From PGYR01 sp041675005 (GTDB lineage: Bacteria; Bacteroidota; Ignavibacteria; Kapaibacteriales; UBA2268): a stretch of DNA of 11,209 nt. A model generated the notes under the pieces. That model was not told the origin of the DNA and made no database searches. It saw only the letters and a program-made list of their open reading frames with translations. Numbering within the stretch: the first letter of the stretch is position 1; each line of letters begins with the position of its first letter. The stretch is from positions 1 to 11,209 of the forward strand of contig JBAYUQ010000042.1 of NCBI GenBank assembly GCA_041675005.1, written 5' to 3'. The position numbers and the translations under genes were made by a program. Below are positions 1 to 6,417 of the stretch, in pieces.

Positions 1-816
1 ATTTAATACTTCATACCAACTATTACCTCCGTCAGTTGTTTTATAGATTGCATCATCTTTAGAGTCACCCGCATTGATAATCCCGCCAGTTATAAACCCA
101 ATATTATTATCTATAAAATAAATACTATTAGGATAAAACTCTCCGACAAGGAATCTTTCCCACTCAAGACCATCTGATGAAACAGTAAAATAACATTTCC
201 CATGGTCAAAATCTGCTATTGTAAATCTGTTGTCTTCTAATATTTTAATAGGAACATTATAAGCCGAAGATGGGAATTCTATATCTTTATATTTGTAATC
301 TACCCAATTATTTGTTGTTGTATATACAAAGTTACCCACTGAAGCCATACCATAACCATTCTCTTCTAATATTGCATCGCCAAATGGATAAGCAGGCTCA
401 TAATGAGTAGTGTCATATTCTTCTGTAATAAAATTGAATATATTAATCATTGCAGTTTTATAATAATAGATGAATATGGTTGTATCACTTAATATATTAG
501 CACTCATAGGTTGATCAATAATATCAGGCCATTCTTCTTCTGGTGTGTTAAATGCGTCCCAGTTACCATCATATATGAGTTGCCATATATTATTTGAATA
601 ATCATATTTAAAAACTTCTAGGTATAGTGCTTGGTAGGTACCTACAGCGTAACAATCTCCATCTTCATAACATTTTATATCTAATATCACTCTGTCGCGC
701 ATTACTAACTTTTCAGTTTTTGAATAAAGTTCAAGAGTTTTCCATTTTCTATTATCCCACTTCTGAGATAATAAAATTGTTGGTATAGCAATAAGTAGTA
801 GTAGTAGATATTTCAT
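1..816 (-). CDS. Secreted Asp-box/BNR-type beta-propeller protein, 3' end outside window
   Basis: The frame is open from an ATG at 816 to the left window edge, giving 272 codons with the C-terminus missing. The start is supported by AAGGAG eight bases upstream. The protein opens with a signal peptide (MKYLLLLLIAIPTILLS) and is otherwise rich in aromatic and beta-type segments. Near the visible end are two Asp-box-like motifs: a degenerate SSDGLEWER, and TTDGGNSW preceded by the pattern YFID-N-GF-TGG. That arrangement is typical of BNR/Ycf48/sortilin-like propellers, which are common among exported Bacteroidota proteins and often end in a T9SS sorting domain; here the C-terminus is out of view. 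It lies on the same strand as the next gene (932-2536), but a terminator hairpin separates them, so it is probably a separate transcript. The exact substrate or function cannot be deduced. Confidence is high that it is a gene and moderate for the propeller family. Confidence 0.85.
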   Translation of the reverse strand, partial: MKYLLLLLIAIPTILLSQKWDNRKWKTLELYSKTEKLVMRDRVILDIKCYEDGDCYAVGTYQALYLEVFKYDYSNNIWQLIYDGNWDAFNTPEEEWPDIIDQPMSANILSDTTIFIYYYKTAMINIFNFITEEYDTTHYEPAYPFGDAILEENGYGMASVGNFVYTTTNNWVDYKYKDIEFPSSAYNVPIKILEDNRFTIADFDHGKCYFTVSSDGLEWERFLVGEFYPNSIYFIDNNIGFITGGIINAGDSKDDAIYKTTDGGNSWYEVLN

Positions 817-884
817 TTTATTTACTCCTTAATCATTTGTTGATTCTATAAAGACACATTTATTGTCTTATTAGTTACAAAAAG

Positions 885-918
885 AAAATACACCCTGAAC
901 TAATCCAAGGTGTATTTT
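885..918 (-). terminator. Rho-independent terminator of the Cys-rich T9SS protein gene
   Basis: A perfect 10-bp inverted repeat (AAAATACACC / GGTGTATTTT) with a 14-base loop starts 14 bp past the stop codon of the 932-2536 gene. On the minus strand it is followed by CTTTTT. The A/T ends of the stem would also give a U-tract on the plus strand, but no plus-strand gene reads into it. Confidence 0.75.
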
Positions 919-931
919 TAAATTTAAAATA

Positions 932-2536
932 CTATTTAATAATAAACTTTTCAGTTTTAATTAAATAATCATCTGCAATAACAGTTAGAATATATGCTCC
1001 ACTTGTGAATCCGTTAATTGGAATTCTGATTATATTCTCACCATTATTAATGTCTTGATTTACTGTGATCATCTCTTTGCCTAAGATATCCATAACTTTT
1101 AATATTACAGAACTCATCCCTTCATTATTAATCTGGATTTGCATATGATCATTTACTTGGAACATCTGAATTCCAATTCTACTGCTAGACTCACCCTCTC
1201 CTTCCAGAGCCTTTTTACCTAATAATGGTGGCGGCGGCGGTTGCATATCAGTACCTTCCAAATCTGTTAACCAATCACATTTAGGATAGCATTGAGTAAT
1301 CCATCCAGTTAATGGATCTTCAAGCCAAGTATCTTCACAATCTATACTAGGTGGTATATAAGTTGAATCGTAAGTAATAGTAATTGTTTTTGGAGGGCCA
1401 GGGTCTTTACAAACAGTCATTGATTGTAAACAACATTCTGTTAAAGTACAAGGTTCAAGAACTCTAACAGTATCAATTACTCCCATAGTTGGATTTACTA
1501 CATAATAATACCAATCTGACCAACATCCACCTTGTGTTACTCTCCAAGTTGAAGCACACCCAGAATCAGTAGGTGTAAAACCCATTCTGTTTAAATCAAT
1601 TATACCTAATAGTGCTTGTTGATAGATATATGAATCTGAACATCCAACACATCCTTGGCTCAATTCCATTTTAAGTATTTGTAAATCTTGCCATATACCA
1701 CAAGCTTTTCTTGATACATAAGTAACTTTAACTAAACATAATCCTGAGCAACCAGCAATCATGAAATTATCTGTGAGTGGGGCACCAAAAGGAGTCCCAA
1801 AACAATCAGGTACACAAGGTTCTTGTAAATCAGTACTATCTCTAGGCTCGTCACAGAAAACACTGTCTTCTATAATACAAGAATCACCGTTTGCTGTAAA
1901 TAGTATTACCTTAGCATTAAAAGTAGTACCAGCAGCAATACAACCATTGATATTAAATAACGAATCACTTACTAATGGAAGAATTGGTGTGAAACTCGAA
2001 TCAGTCTCGACTCTATAGTTTGTATAGCAGTCTATTGAATCTGGGATATTTAGGCTATGTGTAATCTCGCATCCATTATCTGGACAATTATTACTTTTCT
2101 TTGATTCCAAATTAAACCAACTTTCATACCCTTCAGGACAATCTTCACAACATTCAAGATAAACAGAACCAGAATACATAGTAAATCCTTCTATATATGG
2201 GCCTGCTCCTCCACAATATGGTTCACCTGGTTTAAATGGTTCAGTAAACTTTACTCTATATTCAACTAAACCACTTCCACCTGGTGGACAGTATTTGATA
2301 ACTGGATTCTGAGTTATTGAATCCTTATAAACCTCACTCCAACTCCCTCCATTGTTTATTTCAAGTGTTACAACAGCACCACTACAATATGGGTTGTTTA
2401 CATGAATCTCTATACAACAATCGTCTGTAATTTGTGGGACCACCGTTATGTAAGAGCAGCACGGTAAGGCTTGGGTAATCTGATAATTAGAAATAACACA
2501 TAGCATTATCCCTAATAATAAATACAACTTCTTCAT
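932..2536 (-). CDS. Secreted cysteine-rich protein with C-terminal T9SS (Por) sorting domain
   Basis: About 534 residues. The frame could open two codons earlier at a GTG (2542), but a Shine-Dalgarno GGAG overlaps that GTG and sits five bases before the ATG at 2536, so the ATG is preferred. Numbering below is from the GTG. There is a signal peptide (residues 3 to about 25). A long extracellular region with about 36 cysteines, many in CC, CxxC or C-P contexts, probably contains several small disulfide-bonded beta domains. The first (about 40-125) has an FN3-like look (NNGGSW ... YCPPGG ... EYRVKF). Next come a proline stretch (435-439) and a C-terminal beta-sandwich (about 455-536, with LKVMDILGKE, GENIIRIPI, SGAYILTV, KTEKFIIK) that closely fits the type A T9SS sorting domain. 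The product should be exported by the type IX system and attached to or released from the surface. No enzyme motif is recognisable. Its promoter shares an operator-like repeat with the divergent HTH gene. Confidence 0.88.
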   Translation of the reverse strand: MKKLYLLLGIMLCVISNYQITQALPCCSYITVVPQITDDCCIEIHVNNPYCSGAVVTLEINNGGSWSEVYKDSITQNPVIKYCPPGGSGLVEYRVKFTEPFKPGEPYCGGAGPYIEGFTMYSGSVYLECCEDCPEGYESWFNLESKKSNNCPDNGCEITHSLNIPDSIDCYTNYRVETDSSFTPILPLVSDSLFNINGCIAAGTTFNAKVILFTANGDSCIIEDSVFCDEPRDSTDLQEPCVPDCFGTPFGAPLTDNFMIAGCSGLCLVKVTYVSRKACGIWQDLQILKMELSQGCVGCSDSYIYQQALLGIIDLNRMGFTPTDSGCASTWRVTQGGCWSDWYYYVVNPTMGVIDTVRVLEPCTLTECCLQSMTVCKDPGPPKTITITYDSTYIPPSIDCEDTWLEDPLTGWITQCYPKCDWLTDLEGTDMQPPPPPLLGKKALEGEGESSSRIGIQMFQVNDHMQIQINNEGMSSVILKVMDILGKEMITVNQDINNGENIIRIPINGFTSGAYILTVIADDYLIKTEKFIIK

Positions 2537-2579
2537 AATCACTCCATAAAATTTAAAAATATCTTATTAAATGACAGAT

Positions 2580-2613
2580 CTCTTAAACGAAGGATTATAA
2601 ATTAGTTTAAGAG
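2580..2613 (-). promoter_or_regulatory. 5'-UTR hairpin upstream of the Cys-rich secreted protein gene
   Basis: CTCTTAAAC and GTTTAAGAG form a perfect 9-bp inverted repeat with a 16-base loop. It lies between the putative -7 box (2645-2652) and the ATG at 2536, so it would be in a leader of roughly 100 nt. No U-tract follows immediately on the minus strand, so it resembles a leader structure or protein-binding site more than a terminator. Role unknown. Confidence 0.4.
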
Positions 2614-2644
2614 TTTAATTCATAATTCTTCATCTACCATTTCT

Positions 2645-2652
2645 CAAATGTA
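2645..2652 (-). promoter_or_regulatory. Putative -7 promoter box for the Cys-rich secreted protein gene
   Basis: On the minus strand this reads TACATTTG, an exact fit to the Bacteroidota sigma-A -7 consensus TAnnTTTG. The TTTAC end of the inverted repeat at 2673-2689 lies exactly 20 bp upstream, where the -33 element is expected. The same geometry recurs on the opposite strand for the HTH gene. Confidence 0.55.
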
Positions 2653-2672
2653 TTACTTTAATTTTTTATAGT

Positions 2673-2689
2673 GTAAATGTTTTGTTTAC
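2673..2689. promoter_or_regulatory. Operator-like inverted repeat 1
   Basis: GTAAATGTTTTGTTTAC has GTAAA/TTTAC arms and differs from the repeat at 2765-2781 in only two central bases. Its left edge overlaps the expected -33 position of the leftward promoter. It probably binds a dimeric regulator; the adjacent HTH protein is the obvious candidate (inference). Confidence 0.6.
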
Positions 2690-2764
2690 GATTTTCCATA
2701 AATTTAACAGAAACGCAAAATATTTTTCGCTTAATTAACTAAAGTTAACAATTATTGGATTTTT

Positions 2765-2781
2765 GTAAATGTTACGTTTAC
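2765..2781. promoter_or_regulatory. Operator-like inverted repeat 2
   Basis: GTAAATGTTACGTTTAC is the near-identical partner of the repeat at 2673-2689, with centres 92 bp apart. Its right edge lies exactly 20 bp upstream of the TAGGTTTG box facing the HTH gene, so it overlaps the -33 position of that promoter. This suggests autoregulation. Confidence 0.6.
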
Positions 2782-2801
2782 ACTTGGAATTTAAAAACAC
2801 A

Positions 2802-2809
2802 TAGGTTTG
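2802..2809 (+). promoter_or_regulatory. Putative -7 promoter box for the HTH-TPR operon
   Basis: TAGGTTTG matches the Bacteroidota TAnnTTTG consensus and lies 20 bp downstream of the TTTAC arm of operator 2. Transcription would begin only a few bases before the ATG at 2818, so the mRNA would be leaderless or nearly so. This fits the absence of a clear Shine-Dalgarno sequence before that ATG. Confidence 0.5.
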
Positions 2810-2817
2810 TATAGAAG

Positions 2818-3351
2818 ATGGACACACAAAGCAAAGAAGAAATAGAAAGACTAAATCAGATTATTGTATCAACAACTTTGAAAAAATCTGAGTTCGCTGA
2901 TTTGATTGGTTTTAGTAGGCAACGTTTTGAACAATATGCAGATGGAAATCACGATATTCAAAAGATCACACGTAAGCTTTTTGAATTAGGTTTTAGTATA
3001 AACTGGCTTTATGGTGAAATCGGAGAAATGCATTTAGAAAAAGCATCTGAAATTGATTTTGAGATTATTAATGAATACAACTATAAATTACAGAATCAGA
3101 ATGTTTTGGAATGGATAGATAAAGTATTTAAAAGACCTGAGAACTTTAACAAAAAGTCTAAAATAGAATACAATGACTTTATCAAACGATTTGATAAAGG
3201 GTTACCCATGAACTATAAACAGTATTCTGAATTAAAAAGATTGGGATGCAACATGAAATGGACTTTCACAGCTACAGGACCTATGTTTTCTACTACGAAG
3301 GCTGGTAATAAATTGAGAAACAATTATACATTGAGAACCAAAGAATTATGA
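2818..3351 (+). CDS. CI-repressor-like HTH transcriptional regulator with internal repeat
   Basis: 177 residues. The ATG is fixed by an in-frame TAG two codons upstream and by the lack of another Met until residue 71. Residues about 12-72 look like the N-terminal DNA-binding domain of phage CI-type or Cro/CI HTH proteins. A helix-turn-helix (KKSEFADLIGFSRQRFEQYADG) is followed by the family signature ELGFSINWLYGEIGEM, which resembles the L-x-x-x-WLLTGEGEM block of CI repressors. Residues about 133-162 repeat this second block in diverged form (ELKRLGCNMKWTFTATGPM, with W, G and M conserved), so the protein seems to carry two related halves in place of a peptidase or oligomerisation domain. 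The stop overlaps the next ATG by 4 bp (ATGA), indicating translational coupling to the TPR gene. It probably binds the twin inverted repeats upstream and controls both divergent transcripts (inference). Confidence 0.8.
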   Translation: MDTQSKEEIERLNQIIVSTTLKKSEFADLIGFSRQRFEQYADGNHDIQKITRKLFELGFSINWLYGEIGEMHLEKASEIDFEIINEYNYKLQNQNVLEWIDKVFKRPENFNKKSKIEYNDFIKRFDKGLPMNYKQYSELKRLGCNMKWTFTATGPMFSTTKAGNKLRNNYTLRTKEL

Positions 3352-4745
3352 AACTGATTATTACAATATTACTATTAATACTCACTGCAACAGTGCTATA
3401 TGGTTCAGATGAATGTATTGACAAAGCACAGTCTAAATTTAAACAAGGTAAGTATAAAGAGGCTATAAACATCCTTAATGAGTGTACACCATCTATAATA
3501 GATGATAAAGATCCACTAAGCATATCTAAATTATATTATGGATTAGGTATGTGCTATTTTAGGTTAGGCGACCTAGAGAATGCATTGAAATACCACCTAC
3601 GTTCACTTGATGTTAAAGAAAAATTTGATATTGAAGAAAGATTAAATCAAAGCTATAACGACCTAGGGCTTGTATATCAATATATGGGATTATATCAGAA
3701 ATCTATATATTACTATAATAAAGCAATAAGGCTAAATATCGGCAAGAATCTAAAACAATTAAGTTATAATTATAATAATATTGCTATATCATATGAGAAA
3801 TTAGACTTTCTGGATTCAGCAGAACATTATTACAATATAGCTTTGTCTATTATTGATGAAGAACAGAACGAGTTTAAATACAAGGTTTATAATAATGTTG
3901 CTTTCTTATATGAAAGACAAGGTAATTATAACGATGCTAAAAGAATGTTTAATAAGTCCCTTGGGATAAAAGACTATAATCCAGACTTACATTCGATGTT
4001 TTTACTCAATATACAGATTCTGAATATAAAATTTGGAAAAGGTTATGATAAGAATATTATTCATCAATTCTACTTTAAGTATAAAGGATCTTCAAATGTA
4101 GATTATAGATCTTACTCTTACTATTGTATGTCGATAGTCCTTGCTATAGAGAATGATTATATAAAGGCAGAGGAACTACTTAGCCAATCTATTATTAGTC
4201 TATTAAATGAAGGTTTGTATAAAGAATCAATAGATCATATCGATGAATTTATAGCTCTAGAAAATACCTATAACTTAGTTCCCATTATTTCAAATAAGTT
4301 TAAATTAAAACGGATTGAACTATATAAATCAAACCTTATTCAATTAAATAATGAATACTCTAAGGATATAGAAATAGCATCTAAAAATGAAAGATACGTT
4401 GATAATCTATCGTCAGAGTTAAAGTTCGCTAAAATTAATAGTTACATTTTAGCATCAATTCTACTTTTAATTTTACTCTCTGCTAACTTTGGATATAAAT
4501 GGATAAAGAAGAATAGACTATTAAAGAATATGAAGATATTATTAAATGATATAAACAATGAAAGAGATAAATCAGAGAATTATGCAATCAATAACTTAGG
4601 GAAACTAATGTATATGATTGATATGAGACTTAACTATGAAGAAAACAGTAAAATATTTGATACGATAGATGAAACTATAGAAAGACTTAATGATAAAAGG
4701 CGGAATATAGATTCCGATTTACTAATAACTAACAAGGAGTTATAA
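3348..4745 (+). CDS. Signal-peptide TPR protein with single C-terminal-half TM segment (sensor-like)
   Basis: 465 residues. A signal peptide (MKLIITILLLILTATVLYG) is followed by TPR-type helical repeats at about 23-45, 61-92, 101-133, 139-172 and 179-206, with the typical G/Y/A/L spacing (for example YNDLGLVYQYMGLYQKSIYY). A further helical region continues to about residue 340. A coiled-coil-like stretch (330-362) precedes one transmembrane segment (about 365-384), a basic anchor (KWIKKNRLLKN) and a charged tail of about 75 residues. This is the layout of the periplasmic and membrane part of Bacteroidota TPR sensor kinases or TPR-LuxR proteins, but no kinase or HTH output domain follows. It overlaps the regulator gene upstream by 4 bp and the small protein gene downstream by 1 bp. 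A plausible role is to pass a periplasmic signal to the co-encoded HTH protein; this is inference. Confidence 0.85.
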   Translation: MKLIITILLLILTATVLYGSDECIDKAQSKFKQGKYKEAINILNECTPSIIDDKDPLSISKLYYGLGMCYFRLGDLENALKYHLRSLDVKEKFDIEERLNQSYNDLGLVYQYMGLYQKSIYYYNKAIRLNIGKNLKQLSYNYNNIAISYEKLDFLDSAEHYYNIALSIIDEEQNEFKYKVYNNVAFLYERQGNYNDAKRMFNKSLGIKDYNPDLHSMFLLNIQILNIKFGKGYDKNIIHQFYFKYKGSSNVDYRSYSYYCMSIVLAIENDYIKAEELLSQSIISLLNEGLYKESIDHIDEFIALENTYNLVPIISNKFKLKRIELYKSNLIQLNNEYSKDIEIASKNERYVDNLSSELKFAKINSYILASILLLILLSANFGYKWIKKNRLLKNMKILLNDINNERDKSENYAINNLGKLMYMIDMRLNYEENSKIFDTIDETIERLNDKRRNIDSDLLITNKEL

Positions 4746-5023
4746 TGTCTAAACCACTTCCACCATCCAATTATAATTGGACAGGTGATACATTAACGTT
4801 TGATTTACCTAGCGATGCTACTGGTGTTAAATTAAAATACCAAAAAACTGGTGATGCAAATTGGATTGTCATCCTAGACAGTCCAAACAATGCAGTCACA
4901 AATTGTCCACTAGATTCTTCTATGGGGCCAAGTGGAACTGTTTGCGGAATGACTAAGACACAAGGTCAAGGTGGCGGAGAATGGGGCGATGAAAGTTGCT
5001 CTGTGATCAACAATCAAAATTAG
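4745..5023 (+). CDS. Small FN3-like hypothetical protein, third gene of the HTH-TPR operon
   Basis: 92 residues. The ATG overlaps the TPR gene's TAA (TAATG) and is preceded by AAGGAG at 4734-4739, so translation is well supported. No signal peptide or TM segment is seen. Residues about 3-60 have the beta-strand rhythm of a fibronectin type III domain (NYNWTGDTLTFDLP ... GVKLKYQKTGDANW ... TNCPLD). A Gly-rich segment follows (GMTKTQGQGGGEWGDESC), with three cysteines in all (C54, C67, C85). The NCPL motif and its spacing from a K-L-K-Y strand recur in the decayed remnant near 5948-6155, and more loosely in the first domain of the secreted protein at 932-2536 (NPVIKYCPP). It may be a ligand, adaptor or secreted partner of the TPR protein. 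Function unknown. Confidence 0.75.
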   Translation: MSKPLPPSNYNWTGDTLTFDLPSDATGVKLKYQKTGDANWIVILDSPNNAVTNCPLDSSMGPSGTVCGMTKTQGQGGGEWGDESCSVINNQN

Positions 5024-5035
5024 GACTACGTAGGG

Positions 5036-5062
5036 AGGGGTGGAGCAATCCACCTCTGTTTT
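5036..5062 (+). terminator. Rho-independent terminator of the HTH-TPR operon
   Basis: A 9-bp stem (AGGGGTGGA / TCCACCTCT, one G-U pair) capped by a GCAA tetraloop is followed by GTTTTATATTT. It begins 13 bases after the stop of the 4745-5023 gene, so it closes the three-gene operon. Confidence 0.85.
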
Positions 5063-5155
5063 ATATTTATCATTTAAGTATTTAAAGTATTCTATATCAA
5101 AGCAAAAATAACTAAAACAAATAAATCATAAATAATATCATTCTAACAAATTATT

Positions 5156-5551
5156 ATGATACCAGTAACATCACAAAGAGTAATAGAAGTAATAAGAGAT
5201 GAGATTTGTAATCCAAGGCTCAATGTTGATTTCATATGTTATTCATTGGAATGTAGTGCTCCTACACTTTGGAAATGTGTAAAGTCTGATTTTAATACTA
5301 CTCCGTATAAACTTATTCAAAACATAAGAGTTCAAAAGATACTAAAAAATACTTATGATTATAAAACTGGTATTTATGATTCTGCTAAATATTATGGTAT
5401 AGATGCTACTGAAACATTCTTTCAATTAATTAAACGTAAGTTCTCTAAAACACCATGTGAAATTGAGTATGAAATTGCTATCTGTGAAAATAGAAAACTC
5501 AATTATTTAGGTTACTATAAATCATTACATATAGATGGATTATTTCTATGA
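5156..5551 (+). CDS. Stand-alone AraC-type HTH DNA-binding protein
   Basis: 131 residues, starting at an ATG with no obvious Shine-Dalgarno. The whole protein is essentially one AraC/XylS C-terminal DNA-binding domain. The first HTH is at about 22-43 (NVDFICYSLECSAPTLWKC). The linker helix contains the family pattern NTTPYKLIQNIRVQKIL (compare G-x-SP-x-x-Y-I-x-x-x-R). The second HTH is at about 72-95 (GIYDSAKYYGIDATETFFQLIKRKF), and the family-typical SKTPCEIE ending follows. There is no ligand-binding, receiver or membrane domain, so it is far shorter than usual AraC regulators (about 250-300 residues). It lies just downstream of the HTH-TPR operon beyond a terminator, on the same strand. 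Targets are unknown; it could be a regulator of the neighbouring loci or a remnant of a larger hybrid sensor. Confidence 0.75.
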   Translation: MIPVTSQRVIEVIRDEICNPRLNVDFICYSLECSAPTLWKCVKSDFNTTPYKLIQNIRVQKILKNTYDYKTGIYDSAKYYGIDATETFFQLIKRKFSKTPCEIEYEIAICENRKLNYLGYYKSLHIDGLFL

Positions 5552-5947
5552 TTGTTTAGTTGCTTATTTTATCTATAAATTCGTGATTATTTTCTATAAA
5601 ATTCATCAAAAGCGTAAAACTAACTATATTATTATTATGCTGTTAAGATTATCATTATTATTAAATGTAACTAATTTGATTACAAAGTCTGTATAAATAT
5701 ATAAGGTGTAGGTTTAAAATTGGCCTATAAATAATTTGGTGACAATTAGGTCAGATTTATATATAAAATAGGTCAATTTCTCTTTAAATACGTATTAGAC
5801 TAACGAATTTCACTTCCTCATTCGCACAGCAACCATTTGTATTTCATCCATAAATACCGCCCAGCTTGATTTCATGCCAGAATCAATAGAAATACTTTCT
5901 TTGAAATATCAAACGTCGTTAAGGTGCGCTTATGCGTTAAATTCTAA
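5552..5947. other. AT-rich intergenic stretch without a recognised gene
   Basis: No intact gene is seen. There is an imperfect inverted repeat (AATTGGCCTAT at 5718-5728, ATAGGTCAATT at 5768-5778, 10 of 11 positions matching), with a further AGGTCA inside the loop. From about 5800 the base composition becomes more coding-like. A short plus-strand frame (MPESIEILSLKYQTSLRCAYALN) reads through part of it, but it is too short and unsupported to call a gene; it may be the decayed start of the remnant that follows. Confidence 0.4.
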
Positions 5948-6155
5948 AATGCAGTCAAAACAGTAAAATTTGTATTAAAATATGAAGAGAAAGCTAATAA
6001 ATTGACTGGGAATTTAATTAAAAAATAATTAACAGATGACGCAAACGAAATCACTATAAATTGTCCATTAGAAGAATTGAAAAATTAAAATTTCAGAAAT
6101 AGGAAAGTATAAGTTTGTTGGTGTACAACATGAACTAAATCATAGAAGAAAGTAA
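5948..6155 (+). pseudogene. Decayed FN3-like coding remnant
   Basis: The plus strand reads NAVKTVKFVLKYEEKANK-LTGNLIKK, a stop, LTDDANEITINCPLEELKN, another stop and frame change, and then SEIGKYKFVGVQHELNHRRK. The parts line up in the order of an FN3-like domain: K-x-x-LKY strand, N-x-IT-x-NCPL, then G-K-Y-x-F-x-V-x. They share LKY and NCPL with the small protein at 4745-5023, including near-identical DNA around AAATTGTCCA. The piece is broken by at least two stops and a frameshift and has no start. I treat it as a broken relative of the FN3-like proteins in this window; the similarity is short, so the call is tentative. Confidence 0.3.
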
Positions 6156-6186
6156 CTGGCGAATTAATACCCCCACCTGGTAATTC

Positions 6187-6219
6187 TAACGCTAAGGCGT
6201 CATATACAATATGTTCCGA
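6187..6219. repeat. 33-bp insertion in the Rhs remnant, hairpin-forming
   Basis: Compared with the intact cores, 33 bases are inserted between the TAATTC and CATTCC matches. The insert contains CATAT-ACA-ATATG, a small perfect hairpin. Its length is a multiple of three, and on the minus strand it reads through in frame (SEHIVYDALAL). It resembles short palindromic elements that insert into reading frames. Confidence 0.5.
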
Positions 6220-6237
6220 CATTCCTTATAGATAGTA

Positions 6238-6261
6238 CTTGTGCTGAGCGAAGTTGAAGCG
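6238..6261. repeat. 24-bp insertion in the Rhs remnant (TGAGCGAAGTTGAAGC-type)
   Basis: A 24-base insertion relative to the intact cores, containing TGAGCGAAGTTGAAGC. From memory, this core is typical of short dispersed repeats in many bacterial genomes; I cannot confirm it here. It also preserves the reading frame (RFNFAQHK on the minus strand). Confidence 0.5.
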
Positions 6262-6417
6262 ATTATTCAAATTACGAATTTCTGCTGTAAATGTCCAACT
6301 ACTTATTGAAGAAGATAGATTATGTGGGTTCTTCACATCGCTGATAACTACTCGTACGTTACCTAGGTGTCAATTGTAAGAAATTAGTATTGGTATAACT
6401 TATGCATTTAGTCTATT

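Larger units (their letters stand above)
6172..6372 (-). pseudogene. Decayed Rhs core fragment (remnant cassette D)
   Basis: The minus strand encodes HLGNVRVVISDVKNPHNL, then SSISSWTFTAEIRNLNN, then broken YYPYGM- and ELPGG-equivalents. These match the core of the Rhs fragments at 7569-8267 and 9359-9679 nearly base for base. An in-frame TGA precedes HLGN, a TAA replaces the PY codons, and homology stops just after ELPGG, so no tip remains. Two short insertions (6187-6219 and 6238-6261) interrupt it. It is the leftmost and most eroded member of the Rhs cassette series. Confidence 0.8.

Noticed and set aside
851..869. AAGACA / TGTCTT hairpin upstream of the partial propeller gene
   Set aside because: A 6-bp A/T-rich stem is likely by chance in this composition, and no promoter box is placed clearly around it.
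1761..2018. Plus-strand open frame of 85 codons
   Set aside because: It lies entirely antisense to the Cys-rich T9SS protein gene, has no domain or ribosome-binding site, and its composition is that of a shadow frame.
3293..3523. Minus-strand open frame of 76 codons
   Set aside because: It is antisense to the overlap of the HTH and TPR genes, both of which are well supported.
5718..5778. Inverted repeat AATTGGCCTAT / ATAGGTCAATT as a terminator or attachment site
   Set aside because: The arms are 39 bp apart and imperfect, no U-tract follows, and no integrase is nearby. It is noted only as content of the intergenic stretch.
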